Below, piece after piece: positions 33,987 to 43,305 of a stretch of 64,000 nucleotides of DNA. This DNA is from Uliginosibacterium sp. (GTDB lineage: Bacteria; Pseudomonadota; Gammaproteobacteria; Burkholderiales; Rhodocyclaceae). The DNA is taken from assembly GCA_016718265.1 (NCBI GenBank), contig JADKDZ010000003.1, forward strand, positions 268,001-332,000, in the 5' to 3' direction. The notes beneath the pieces were generated by a model. It was not told the origin of the DNA and did not search any database. It was given only the letters and a program-made list of their open reading frames with translations. Positions within the stretch are counted from its first letter, which is position 1. Each line of letters starts with the position of its first letter. The position numbers were made by a program, and so were the translations under genes.

Positions 33987-34931
33987 TCAATCCGCTTGTG
34001 CCGCAGTCCAGTGGATCGCGGAGACGGACGGAATGTCGGGGTCGAGCTGGATCTGGTTTTCAGCGTCGCAGCTTGCGAGCGGATTGCCAGGGGACAACTT
34101 CTGGAATTCGAACAGGGAGCTGTCTTCCAGATGGCTGGGAACCACATTTTTCAGCGAGGTGGCGATGGACTCAATCCGTCCAGGATGCAACCGGCTCCAA
34201 TCATGCAGCATCGCTTTGATTTGCTTGCGTTGCGCGTGCTCCTGCGAGCCACACAAATTGCAGGGGATGATTGGAAATTCCCGCGCTCGGGCGTACTTGG
34301 CAATATCCTTCTCACTGCAATAGGCCAGTGGGCGGATGACGACATTTTGCCCGTCGTCACTGAGCAGCTTCGGTGGCATTGCTTTGAGTTTACCGCCGAA
34401 AAACATATTCAGAAACAGTGTCTCGATGATGTCGTCACGGTGATGGCCAAGCGCGATCTTGGTGGCTCCGAGATCTTTCGCCGTGCGGTAAATAATGCCC
34501 CGCCGCAAGCGCGAGCACAGTGAGCAAGTCGTTTTACCTTCAGGGATCTTCTCTTTGACGATCGAGTAGGTGTCTTCGGTAACAATCTTGTAGTCGACGC
34601 CGAGCGCTTCGAAATACCGGGGCAGAACGTCCGCCGGAAAACCTGGCTGGCGCTGATCCAGATTCATGGCGACCACGCGAAAACTGATCGGTGCCCGCTG
34701 TTGCAGCGCGAGCAGGGCGTCCAGTAATGCGAAGGAGTCCTTGCCCCCAGAGCAACACACCAGAACGACATCGCCTTCCTCAATCATTCTGAAGTCGGCA
34801 ATTGCCTGCCCGACGTCACGCAGCAGGCGCTTCTTCAGCCGCTGAACGGTATTTGACAGCGCCTCGGCGTCAACGGTGCAAGCGGGCGAATTCTCTGGCG
34901 TGTGAAGGGACTGGGCGTCGATATCAAGCAT
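33987..34931 (-). CDS. ttcA: tRNA 2-thiocytidine(32) synthetase TtcA
   Basis: TtcA uses an iron-sulfur cluster to thiolate cytidine 32 of certain tRNAs. The 314-residue protein has the PP-loop SGGKDS (61-66), the CSLCSR cysteine pair and a further CNLCGS pair. The ATG at 34931 gives the expected MLDIDAQSL start; the upstream ATG at 34991 adds residues without support. Confidence 0.94.
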   Translation of the reverse strand: MLDIDAQSLHTPENSPACTVDAEALSNTVQRLKKRLLRDVGQAIADFRMIEEGDVVLVCCSGGKDSFALLDALLALQQRAPISFRVVAMNLDQRQPGFPADVLPRYFEALGVDYKIVTEDTYSIVKEKIPEGKTTCSLCSRLRRGIIYRTAKDLGATKIALGHHRDDIIETLFLNMFFGGKLKAMPPKLLSDDGQNVVIRPLAYCSEKDIAKYARAREFPIIPCNLCGSQEHAQRKQIKAMLHDWSRLHPGRIESIATSLKNVVPSHLEDSSLFEFQKLSPGNPLASCDAENQIQLDPDIPSVSAIHWTAAQAD

Positions 34932-35027
34932 GGGCCGATTATAGCGGTCCGCCGCGTGTACAAACGTCGAGGGCTTCACGGAAGCCAGCAAAGAATCGAT
35001 GTTTACCTGCCCGTGAAACGCGTGCTG

Positions 35028-36263
35028 CTACTCTGCTTTTCGTCCGACTGGAATCCCGAGCTGCTTGAGTTTGCGATATAGGTGGGTGCGCTCCAGCCCG
35101 CTCTTCTCGGCGACACGCGTGATATTGCCGTCTTCAAGTTTCAGATGGTGCTCGAAATAGAGCCGCTCGAACGCCTCGCGTGCGACGCGCAAGGGCTCAT
35201 CCAGAGGCAAAGCAAGTGCCGCGGCAGAGGACTTTGACACGAAGCGGTTGACCTCTTCCGGGCCGATTTCATTGTCAAGGGCGCTGAGCGCCAAGGAGCG
35301 GATCGCCGAACGCAGCTCGGAGAATCCACCCATCCACGGAATATTGCGAAGCGCATTCAGCGCTGCTGTTGAAAAGGTGTGCCTGCCAATCTGTCCCGTC
35401 TCGATCAAGTGGTTCAGCAGCTGATTGGCAATCTCCGGAACGTCATCCTTGAGTTCCAGCAGGGAAGGGGGCACAAGGGTGACCTCAAACAGCCGCCGCA
35501 CCAACAGGGCATCCCAAGACTCCTGGATCAATTCTTCGGGCTGACACGACGCGGCGGCAATCAGGCGCAAGTCGTACTTGTCCAGACGCTCCGCGACGAA
35601 CGCCAGATTGCGCTGCTGAGAGCGGGTAAGGAGCGCAAGATTGTCGATATAGACAATCCCGCCACGATTGGCTTCGAGCAAGTGGAGCTCGATGGGCTGC
35701 GTCAGTGCGCCCAGATCCAGCCAGCCTCCCCCCACCGGCTGCAGGCTGCGCGCACACAGCTCGGACAGTGCGCCGGCACCAACGCGCAAGAGCACCAGCC
35801 GCGACTTTTGCATGACTTGCTCAAGGCGTTTGCGCAAGTCGCGCAGCGGCGCAGACCGTGTGAAAGCGGCGAGCGTGAGGTGAGCCTGGGTTTTGACGGG
35901 TTGCTGCTGCAGGCCACGCTTGACGGCGGCTAGCAACTTCTGCAGTGCAATGGGTTTTTCGAGGAAATCGAGCGCGCCCAAGCGGATGGCTTCAACAGCG
36001 GTGTCAATCGTGCCATGGCCCGACATCATCAATACCGGCATCGTCAGCATGCCGGTCGCGGCCCACTCCTTGAGCAAGGTGACGCCGTCGGTATCCGGCA
36101 TCCAGATGTCCAGCAGGACGAGGTCAGGCCGTCCAGCCTGACGTGCTGTACGCGCTGCCGCTGCATTTTCTGCCAGCACCACGTCGTGCCCCTCGTCGTT
36201 GAGGATCTCGCGGAGCAGTTCGCGGATGCCGATTTCGTCGTCAACTACCAGTATCTTTGCCAT
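35028..36263 (-). CDS. ntrX: NtrX-like response regulator with degenerate AAA+ domain
   Basis: The receiver domain (residues 1-120) is intact with the phosphorylated aspartate in LVLLDIWMP (Asp52). The middle region, which should be a sigma-54 activating AAA+ ATPase, is short and lacks a Walker A GXXGXGK, a GAFTGA loop and a Walker B; only the later part (VPEIANQLLNHL, NIPWMGGFSELRSAI) still resembles the family. The C-terminal Fis-type helix-turn-helix (EDGNITRVAEKSGLERTHLY) is intact. It should bind DNA but not open sigma-54 promoters. The sensor gene ntrY lies 91 bases upstream on the same strand. Confidence 0.85.
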   Translation of the reverse strand: MAKILVVDDEIGIRELLREILNDEGHDVVLAENAAAARTARQAGRPDLVLLDIWMPDTDGVTLLKEWAATGMLTMPVLMMSGHGTIDTAVEAIRLGALDFLEKPIALQKLLAAVKRGLQQQPVKTQAHLTLAAFTRSAPLRDLRKRLEQVMQKSRLVLLRVGAGALSELCARSLQPVGGGWLDLGALTQPIELHLLEANRGGIVYIDNLALLTRSQQRNLAFVAERLDKYDLRLIAAASCQPEELIQESWDALLVRRLFEVTLVPPSLLELKDDVPEIANQLLNHLIETGQIGRHTFSTAALNALRNIPWMGGFSELRSAIRSLALSALDNEIGPEEVNRFVSKSSAAALALPLDEPLRVAREAFERLYFEHHLKLEDGNITRVAEKSGLERTHLYRKLKQLGIPVGRKAE

Positions 36264-36354
36264 GCCAAAAGGCTACCATAGTGTTGTGGATGTGCAACAT
36301 CCCTTTGCGCCTTTTTTGCTCACCCAGGCGACCGGTAGGGCGCTCTGCTTGGGC

Positions 36355-38469
36355 TCATGTGCTCTCGGGGTTCGCCAGACGAAGGCGGATCTTGATTTCT
36401 GCGCCGCCTTCTGCGCGGTTGCCAAGCAGGATCTCGCCGCGGTGCTCGTCGATAATCTTCCGCACGATTGCCAGGCCCAAGCCTGAACCCCGCGGTTTCG
36501 TCGTAACGTAGGGTTCCAGTGCTCGGCTGATGATGGCGGGCGGGAAACCCGTGCCGTTGTCTCGTACGATCAGCTCGACTCTTCTGCCATCGCGTCGGGT
36601 CAGCACCGAGACCTGCGGGTTTGCGTGCTCGGCAATAGTGTCTTGTGTATTTTGCAGTAGATTGTGAAGTACCTGCCGCAGCTGGCTGGCGTCTGCTTTG
36701 ACAGCAGGTAGTGCGTCGCCGTATTGAGCCCCGACCGGAATGCGCGATCCTTCGTACAAAACCAGCACTTCGCGCACCAAGTCATTCAGGTCCAGCGGCG
36801 CGAGCTTCGGTGGCGGCAACTTCGCATAGTCACGGAAGCTGTTGACGAGGTTCTTCATCGCCTCAACCTGATTGACGATCGTTTGGGTCGAGCGCGCCAA
36901 CATGGCTTGATCGTGTTCGTTCAGCTTGTCCGCCAGCTTATGCTGCAGTCTTTCCGCCGAAAGCTGAATCGGCGTCAGGGGGTTCTTGATCTCATGGGCA
37001 AGTCGTCGTGCAACCTCCGCCCATGCCGCATTTCGCTGGGCAGAGAGGAGCTCGGTGATGTCGTCACACACTATGACGAAGCCGCCCCCCGAGGTCTCGG
37101 GCAGCCGCGAACCGTGCAGCAGCAGGGTCTGTGTCTGCCCCTCGCCGAGCTGGATTTCGATTTGCCGTTGCCAGTCTCCGTCATGCTCGGCAAAGCCCGT
37201 TGTGACAGCATCGCGGAAGGTGAGGTGCGTGAGCCAGTGTGCGAGCGGGATGGTCTCCAGTTCCGTCAAGTCTTCGCGCAGGATGGTCATTGCGCCGCGA
37301 TTGGCCGCTTTCAGATACCCCTCGCTGGAGAACGCGAGCACGCCGGCCGAGATATTGCCGAGCACGCTCTCCAGGTAGGCCCGGGCCGCATCGACAGCAA
37401 ACCGATGCTTGTCTGCTTGTTGGCGGGCATCCTGCAACTGCCGGGTCATCCGGTTGAACGATTGGGTCAGCACGCCCAATTCGTCCCGTGCCGGAAGCGC
37501 CTGGCGAGGCGTGAAGTCCCCCGAGGCCACCGCCTGTGTGCCCTCCGCGAGGATCAACAGGGGCGTCGACAGTGATCGTGCAAAGACAAATGCCAGGCCC
37601 ATTGCAGTGAAAATGGCCAGAAGCAGGGCAAGCGTCAGCGTAATGACATAGATGCGCTTCAGGCCCTGCCGTGCCAACAACAGTTCCTGATAGTTCCGGT
37701 GCAACTCCTGAATGCTTTCCGCGCTCTCGGCCAAGGCCTCGGGGACCGGCGCCCGGATCTGGAGGAACAGGGGAGAGGAGCCAAACTGGCGGCTGGGAAT
37801 TGGCACGACAACCCGCATCACGAGGTTGACACCTTCCCCTTCGATTGCGCGGTATCCGCGCCCGATGCGCGCCTGGCGGAGCAAGGTGCTAGAAAGCCCG
37901 TCGGGCTGCAGTTTTCCGCTGGCTTCGCCTGCCGAGCTGAGGATACGCCCGCTGTTTGAGAGCAGGGAGACCTCGTCGGCGTTGAGTTGCTCGCGGGCGC
38001 GGGACAGGGTGGGGTATCCAGGTTGCGTGCCGCTGTCGCCCATATCCAGTGCAAGGTTACGCGCACGGTCACTGAGCTGGTCGAGCAGCGCATCGAGGGC
38101 GTTGCGGCCGAGTGCGATACCGGAATTCAGCGTCGAATCGATTTTGACGTTGTACCAGGACTCGATGGAGCGCACGGCAAACTGCACCGATACAAGATAA
38201 ATCACGGTGCCCGGACCCACTGCCAGCAGCAGAAACATGCCGATCAGCTTGAGTTTGAGCCGCGAGCCGAAAACGCGGTGCAGATACTCTTCGCGGAGCC
38301 GGTTGAGCTGGATCCCGACAAGCACGGCCAAGGCGACCGCCAGGACGATGTTCAGGCCCAGGAGGATCGAGTAATTGTGTGCAAACAGGGAAGTGTTGGC
38401 CCCCGCTGAAGCCAGCAGGAAAAGCAGGATCGCGCCAATGGCCGAGGTGATGATCAGCAGGCGTTTCAT
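36355..38469 (-). CDS. ntrY: NtrY-family sensor histidine kinase
   Basis: A 704-residue membrane kinase with membrane helices near residues 3-50 and 70-95 and another near 285-305 flanking a periplasmic sensing region. A HAMP domain follows, then a PAS-like domain. The kinase core has the H-box AHEIKNPLTPIQLSAERL and G-boxes DNGTGFPP and GSGLGLAIV. NtrYX systems regulate respiration and nitrogen genes in many proteobacteria. The ATG overlaps the stop of the DUF4390 gene. Confidence 0.93.
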   Translation of the reverse strand: MKRLLIITSAIGAILLFLLASAGANTSLFAHNYSILLGLNIVLAVALAVLVGIQLNRLREEYLHRVFGSRLKLKLIGMFLLLAVGPGTVIYLVSVQFAVRSIESWYNVKIDSTLNSGIALGRNALDALLDQLSDRARNLALDMGDSGTQPGYPTLSRAREQLNADEVSLLSNSGRILSSAGEASGKLQPDGLSSTLLRQARIGRGYRAIEGEGVNLVMRVVVPIPSRQFGSSPLFLQIRAPVPEALAESAESIQELHRNYQELLLARQGLKRIYVITLTLALLLAIFTAMGLAFVFARSLSTPLLILAEGTQAVASGDFTPRQALPARDELGVLTQSFNRMTRQLQDARQQADKHRFAVDAARAYLESVLGNISAGVLAFSSEGYLKAANRGAMTILREDLTELETIPLAHWLTHLTFRDAVTTGFAEHDGDWQRQIEIQLGEGQTQTLLLHGSRLPETSGGGFVIVCDDITELLSAQRNAAWAEVARRLAHEIKNPLTPIQLSAERLQHKLADKLNEHDQAMLARSTQTIVNQVEAMKNLVNSFRDYAKLPPPKLAPLDLNDLVREVLVLYEGSRIPVGAQYGDALPAVKADASQLRQVLHNLLQNTQDTIAEHANPQVSVLTRRDGRRVELIVRDNGTGFPPAIISRALEPYVTTKPRGSGLGLAIVRKIIDEHRGEILLGNRAEGGAEIKIRLRLANPEST

Positions 38470-39083
38470 CGTGGCTCGCGAGGAATCTGCAAGGCCCAGC
38501 TCGTCCAGCCGGTGGTCAGATCCAGATCCCTTGATCCCAGCGCGGCGACCTGGAACGGCTTCGGCAAGGACGCCACGTCCAAGCGGAAGCGCAGGCTGAC
38601 CGAGTAGGTTTCACCATCGCGCAGGCGACTTCGTTCCACAACCGACCAGTTGTGCAGCGAGAGCAAGGCGCGCATGGCCTCATCAAAACTGCTGAAGTTG
38701 CGGTTCAAGCCGCCGACTTTGACGCGGTACTGCCGCGTGAGTGCGTGATATGAGAGCGAGAGATCCAGGACCTGTTCCGCGACCGTTTCGCTGAACCAGT
38801 ACCAGCGCGGACGGGTCAGCGAGAACTCCGCGCGAAAGGGGATGGCAACGCCCGCTTCCACCATCTCCTGCAGGCGCGGCCGCATCTGCAGATTCACGGC
38901 GGCGTTGATGAGGTATTCCTGCTCGGACGCGACAAGCTCGGTATAGCGAAACTCCAGCCCGGCGGCATCCGCCATACTGCACACCAGCGTGGCCCACAAC
39001 ACCAACAGCGCCAGCCAGCAGGACGTGCGGCGGCGCGGACTATCTGACCGTTTTTTCCAGCAGTGCAAAATAGAAACCGTCAT
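38466..39083 (-). CDS. DUF4390 family protein, exported
   Basis: A 205-residue protein with an N-terminal signal sequence (about residues 20-38, LALLVLWATLVCSMADA). The mature part is predicted beta-rich (LEFRYTELVASEQEYLINA) and matches the DUF4390 pattern seen between rsmB and ntrY in betaproteobacteria. Its function is unknown; its place suggests a periplasmic role linked to the NtrY sensor. The start at 39083 is chosen because earlier ATGs lie deeper within rsmB; it still overlaps rsmB by 44 bases. Confidence 0.8.
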   Translation of the reverse strand: MTVSILHCWKKRSDSPRRRTSCWLALLVLWATLVCSMADAAGLEFRYTELVASEQEYLINAAVNLQMRPRLQEMVEAGVAIPFRAEFSLTRPRWYWFSETVAEQVLDLSLSYHALTRQYRVKVGGLNRNFSSFDEAMRALLSLHNWSVVERSRLRDGETYSVSLRFRLDVASLPKPFQVAALGSRDLDLTTGWTSWALQIPREPR

Positions 39084-40413
39084 GCTGCGAGCTGGGCAAC
39101 AGTTGTCGTTCAATGGAGCCGTCGGGGAACGGTGCGCGTACGCAATCCCGATGGCGCGCGGCGAATCCTGCAAGCTGAGCGCTGTTTTCTTCCGGGAAAA
39201 GCGAACAAGTGAGATAAAGCATTTTTCCGCCCGGCGCCAGCGTTATCCACAAGGCCTCCAGTATTTCGGCCTGGATTGTTGCGAAGCGCACAACATCCTC
39301 TGGCCGCCGCAACCACTTGATATCCGGGTGCCTGCGCGCGACGCCGGAGGCAGAACAGGGAACGTCTGCCAAAATCCTGTCGAACGGCCGGCCATCCCAC
39401 CAGGCTTCGGTGTCGCGGCAATCTACCGTGCGTACTTCAGCGCTCAGGCCAAGGCGGACGAGCGTATCGCGCACGCGCTGGGCCCGCGCGGGTTCGAGTT
39501 CCAGCGCGAGGAGTTCGACTTTCGCGGATTCTGCAATTGCCCCTGTTTTGCCCCCGGGGGCTGCACAGGCATCCAGTACGCGCTGCCCGTCGTGAAGATC
39601 CAGCAAGCCAGCCGCCTGTTGGGCGCCCCAGTCCTGCACCGTGACGAGGCCCTCGCTGTAACCCGGCAGCTGTGCGACCGGGCAGGGAGCCATGAGGCGC
39701 AGGGCGTATTCATCGAGGTCTTCAAAGGCCATGCCTGCAGACTCAAGCGTGGAGCGGTACGCCACGGCACTGCCGCGAAGACGATTGATACGCAAGCTCA
39801 TCGGCGGGTGGGCGTTGTTTGCCCCCAAAATGCTTGGCCAGTCTTGCGGCCAGTTTCTGCGAACTGACGCAATCCACCACGCCGGGTGGCGCCAGCGCGA
39901 TACCTCTTGCTCATCAAGCGCTGCCACAATCTGCGGCCAAGTGCGCAGCGCGTTGCGCAGCACACCATTCACCAGTCCCTTGAAACCGCCTCCGGCCAGA
40001 CGCGACGCCGCCTCCACGGTCTGGTCAACAACGGTGTGCGCAGTATCGGGCCGGACTTCGAGGCGATGCAGTGCGACCAGCAGCAAAGCCGTTATACGCG
40101 TCTCGGCGAGCGGGGTCTTCAGCAAGCGCGCCAAGATCGCCTGGCCCCGGCCAAAGTCCCGCAGCGTGCCGTACAGCAGATCCTGCACCGCGCCACGCGT
40201 TGCCGGACTCAGCTCGGGATAGGCCTGCCAGAGCCCGGCCAAGCCGTCATTCAGCGCAAACCCTTCCAGCACGGCCTTGAGTGCGTCCGAGGCCACACTC
40301 AATGCTTCACCCAGTGACCCAGCAGGCAAAGGGCTGGCTGCCGCATCAGGGCGGTGGCGTGGTGGAGTGTTGCGCTGGTTTGTGCGGCCAGCTGGAGGTG
40401 GGCGTCTGTTCAT
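39040..40413 (-). CDS. rsmB: 16S rRNA (cytosine(967)-C(5))-methyltransferase RsmB
   Basis: RsmB methylates C967 of 16S rRNA. The 457-residue protein has a NusB-like RNA-binding domain (residues about 60-180) and a SAM methyltransferase domain with LDACAAPGGKTG and the catalytic cysteine in ADVPCSASG; a second conserved cysteine is in YLTCSLFPEEN. The ATG at 40413 precedes a short basic, proline-rich extension. It begins 126 bases after tRNA-Ala in the same direction. Confidence 0.94.
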   Translation of the reverse strand: MNRRPPPAGRTNQRNTPPRHRPDAAASPLPAGSLGEALSVASDALKAVLEGFALNDGLAGLWQAYPELSPATRGAVQDLLYGTLRDFGRGQAILARLLKTPLAETRITALLLVALHRLEVRPDTAHTVVDQTVEAASRLAGGGFKGLVNGVLRNALRTWPQIVAALDEQEVSRWRHPAWWIASVRRNWPQDWPSILGANNAHPPMSLRINRLRGSAVAYRSTLESAGMAFEDLDEYALRLMAPCPVAQLPGYSEGLVTVQDWGAQQAAGLLDLHDGQRVLDACAAPGGKTGAIAESAKVELLALELEPARAQRVRDTLVRLGLSAEVRTVDCRDTEAWWDGRPFDRILADVPCSASGVARRHPDIKWLRRPEDVVRFATIQAEILEALWITLAPGGKMLYLTCSLFPEENSAQLAGFAARHRDCVRAPFPDGSIERQLLPSSQHDGFYFALLEKTVR

Positions 40414-40504
40414 TACCAGGATCCGGCTTCGCCGGTAGCGGGGGTTATGCATCGACCTGAGCCGACAGCGACTACGTGGGCAGACGTATCTGCCGCACAG
40501 CAAA

Positions 40505-40530
40505 CAAAAAAGCCCGGAACTGCTCCGAGC
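40505..40530 (-). terminator. Intrinsic terminator of tRNA-Ala
   Basis: Read on the minus strand, a 7-base stem (GCTCGGA with TCCGGGC, one G-U pair) and 5-base loop are followed by a run of seven T. It begins 9 bases after the tRNA 3' end and fits a Rho-independent terminator. Confidence 0.75.
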
Positions 40531-40538
40531 TTTTCAAG

Positions 40539-40614
<76 letters not shown>

Positions 40615-40629
40615 ACTGCGGGAATGATC

Positions 40630-41250
40630 TTACGGCGCTTTGCCGGGTGAAACAAGACTCCCGGCAGCAGGTCTTGCGGCGGCGAGAAGCTGGCGCAGGT
40701 CCGCTTCGATGCGTGCTGGCGTCTCGCCGTAGCGCTCCATCAAACGGGTCTTGCCCAGATGATCAAACAGGTAAGTGCTGGCGGTGTGATCAACCGAATA
40801 GCGACCTGCGGCAACGTCACCTTGCTTGGCGTAGATCACCCCGAACGCTTTGGCGACCTGCGCCGTTTCTTCAGGAGTCCCCCGCAGGGCGATGAAGCGT
40901 GAATCAAATGCGTTCATGTACATGGTGAGCCGTTCGGCTGAGTCGCGCTCGGGGTCAACGGTGACAAACACTACGGCGAGACGTTCGGCGTCCTGACCAA
41001 GCTTGGCAAGCAGATTCTGAAACAAGGCCAGATTTGTGGGGCAGACGTCGGGGCATTGGGTATAGCCAAAAAACACGGCAACAACTTTGCCCCGGAAATC
41101 GGCCATGCGCCGCACCTGACCATACTGGTCGCGAAGCGTGAGCGCCGCGCCATAATCCTTGCCACTGATATCAATGCCGTTGAAACGGTAGGCGGGATCA
41201 CACGCGGTGAGCGCTAGCGCGACGATGAGGGCAAGAATCAGAGTGCGCAT
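40630..41250 (-). CDS. SCO1/SenC family copper chaperone lipoprotein
   Basis: Sco proteins deliver copper to, or reduce, the CuA site of cytochrome c oxidase in the periplasm. The 206-residue protein has a lipoprotein signal (LTAC lipobox), the copper-binding CPDVCP motif in the thioredoxin fold and the distal histidine in SVDHTAS. No oxidase genes are in the window. It lies 11 bases after mpl on the same strand. Confidence 0.93.
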   Translation of the reverse strand: MRTLILALIVALALTACDPAYRFNGIDISGKDYGAALTLRDQYGQVRRMADFRGKVVAVFFGYTQCPDVCPTNLALFQNLLAKLGQDAERLAVVFVTVDPERDSAERLTMYMNAFDSRFIALRGTPEETAQVAKAFGVIYAKQGDVAAGRYSVDHTASTYLFDHLGKTRLMERYGETPARIEADLRQLLAAARPAAGSLVSPGKAP

Positions 41251-41261
41251 GGTGGTCTGGC

Positions 41262-42620
41262 TTATGGGTGAGTGCTGTGTGCAAGGGCAGCCAGCAGTTT
41301 CTCGTGAATGCCGCCGAATCCACCGTTGCTCATTACCAGAATCTGGTCTCCGTGGCGCGCTTCGCTGACGATCGCAGCGACCAGAGTATCGAGGTCTTCG
41401 CTGACATGCGCCTTGGGGCCAAGTGGCGCCAGGGTTTCGGCAGCATCCCAGCCGAGCGCATGGGCGTAGCAGAACACGTGGTCAGCACTAGCGAGGCTTG
41501 CGGGGAGCTGTGCCTTCATGACGCCGAGCTTCATGGTGTTGGAACGGGGTTCGATCACCGCGAGAATGCGCCGTTCACCCACCCGGCGCCTGAGCCCGGC
41601 TACCGTGGTGGCAATCGCGGTCGGGTGGTGGGCAAAATCGTCATAGACCGTCACGCCGCGGACCGTGCCCCGTGCCTCCAGCCGGCGTTTGACGCCCGCG
41701 AAGGTCGCCAGCCCTTCGGCTGCAGAGACCGGGGTAATGCCGACGTGGCGCGCCGCCGCCAATGCAGCCAGCGCATTCATGCGATTGTGATGGCCGGTCA
41801 GTGGCAACTCGCAGTGTGCAACCTGCGTGCCATTGTGAAAAATGCCGACGCGGTCATGGTTGTCCAGATCACGAATTTGCCAGCTCCCTTCGCCGCCAAA
41901 CCACTCAACTTCGCTCCAGCATCCCCGTTCGAGCACGCGCGCCAGACTGGCTTCCGTGCCATTGGCGATCAGGCGTCCATGGCGAGGGATGGTGCGGATC
42001 AGATGGTGGAACTGGGTTTCTATGGCCGCGAGATCAGGGAAGATGTCGGCATGGTCGTACTCAAGATTGTTGAGAACGACCGTGCGGGGCCGGTAGTGGA
42101 CGAATTTTGAGCGTTTGTCGCAGAAAGCCGTGTCGTACTCGTCAGCTTCCACAACAAAAAATGGCGTATCGGTGAGCCGTGCCGAGCAGCCAAAATTGCT
42201 GGGTACGCCACCGATGAGGAAGCCCGGATTCAGCCCGCCCTGCTCCAGGATCCAGGCCAGTAAAGCAGAGGTAGTGGTCTTGCCGTGTGTGCCCGCTACG
42301 GCGAGCACCCATTTGTCCCGCAGCACATGGTCTGCCAGCCACTGCGGGCCGGATGTGTAAGGCAACCCCCGATCGAGAATGGCTTCGAGCAGTGGGTTGC
42401 CGCGAGAGATGGCGTTACCGACGACGAACAGGTCTGGGGCCATGGCGAGTTGGTCGGGCGAATACCCCTCGATCAGCGCAACGCCTTGCTCGGTGAGCTG
42501 GGTACTCATCGGCGGATAGACATTGGCATCACAGCCCGTGACCGTGAACCCAGCCGCACGCGCGATCAGGGCAATGCCGCCCATGAAAGTGCCGCAGATG
42601 CCCAGTATGTGGATGTGCAT
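41262..42620 (-). CDS. mpl: UDP-N-acetylmuramate:L-alanyl-gamma-D-glutamyl-meso-diaminopimelate ligase
   Basis: Mpl recycles cell wall tripeptide by ligating it to UDP-MurNAc. The 452-residue protein has the Mur-ligase P-loop GTHGKTT (110-116), EADEYDTAFCDKRSKFVHY and the C-terminal DDFAHHPTAI motif. The start MHIHILGICGTFMGG is the Mpl-specific N-terminus; the upstream ATG at 42650 adds ten unsupported residues. The next gene diverges 67 bases away. Confidence 0.95.
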   Translation of the reverse strand: MHIHILGICGTFMGGIALIARAAGFTVTGCDANVYPPMSTQLTEQGVALIEGYSPDQLAMAPDLFVVGNAISRGNPLLEAILDRGLPYTSGPQWLADHVLRDKWVLAVAGTHGKTTTSALLAWILEQGGLNPGFLIGGVPSNFGCSARLTDTPFFVVEADEYDTAFCDKRSKFVHYRPRTVVLNNLEYDHADIFPDLAAIETQFHHLIRTIPRHGRLIANGTEASLARVLERGCWSEVEWFGGEGSWQIRDLDNHDRVGIFHNGTQVAHCELPLTGHHNRMNALAALAAARHVGITPVSAAEGLATFAGVKRRLEARGTVRGVTVYDDFAHHPTAIATTVAGLRRRVGERRILAVIEPRSNTMKLGVMKAQLPASLASADHVFCYAHALGWDAAETLAPLGPKAHVSEDLDTLVAAIVSEARHGDQILVMSNGGFGGIHEKLLAALAHSTHP

Positions 42621-42687
42621 GGTGAATCGTCCGATGGCGGGTATGTACAATAGGCCCGGATTCTACCTCTTAGCGAGTGAGCGATTG

Positions 42688-43305
42688 ATGCCGGATCGTC
42701 CGTCTGTGCCTCCCCGTCCCGATACCATGCGCCAGACTATCGCTGCCCAGGCTGCGCGCCTGATCGCCGAAGAAGGTGTGCACGACTATGGCTTTGCCAA
42801 ACGCAAGGCTGCCCGCCAGCTCGGGGCGACCGATCGGGAGTTGCCCACCAATGCCGAGGTCGAAGAAGCCCTGCAGGCCTGGCGCAGCCTGTATTGCGAC
42901 GAAGAAGACTGCGAGCGGCTGGCGCAGATGCGGGTTGCCGCACTCGAAGTGATGCGGTTTCTCGCGCCATTCCGGCCTTACGTAACGGGTGGTGTGCTGG
43001 AGGGCACGGCTGGAGCCTTTTCGGAGGTGGAGCTCGAAACCTATGCGGACACCGCCAAGGACGTCGAGATCTTCCTGCTGGGCAAGGGCTTGATCTACGA
43101 ACATCGCGAGGTGCGGCGACGCGATCAGGATGCACCCGAGGCGGTGCTGGAGTTTGACTGGGGCGAAGTGCCTGTCCGGCTGACGATCTATGACGTGAAG
43201 GCTGAGCGCTCTCCGCGGCGGGGGCCGTCCGGTCTGGCGCGGGACAAGATGCGTCTTGAGGCCTTCGAGAAAGTGCTGGCCGAGCCCGCCAGCCATGAAG
43301 CTTAA
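42688..43305 (+). CDS. Unknown protein with nucleotidyltransferase-like stretch
   Basis: A 205-residue cytoplasmic protein. Residues 10-75 are helical and charged; residues about 100-135 (LAPFRPYVTGGVLEGTAGAF then TYADTAKDVEIFLL) resemble the GS...DxE core of minimal nucleotidyltransferases, though the catalytic acidic pair is not fully clear. I suggest a nucleotidyltransferase-fold protein with low certainty. I recall similar genes of unknown role in related betaproteobacteria. It overlaps the thioredoxin-like gene by 11 bases. Confidence 0.65.
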   Translation: MPDRPSVPPRPDTMRQTIAAQAARLIAEEGVHDYGFAKRKAARQLGATDRELPTNAEVEEALQAWRSLYCDEEDCERLAQMRVAALEVMRFLAPFRPYVTGGVLEGTAGAFSEVELETYADTAKDVEIFLLGKGLIYEHREVRRRDQDAPEAVLEFDWGEVPVRLTIYDVKAERSPRRGPSGLARDKMRLEAFEKVLAEPASHEA

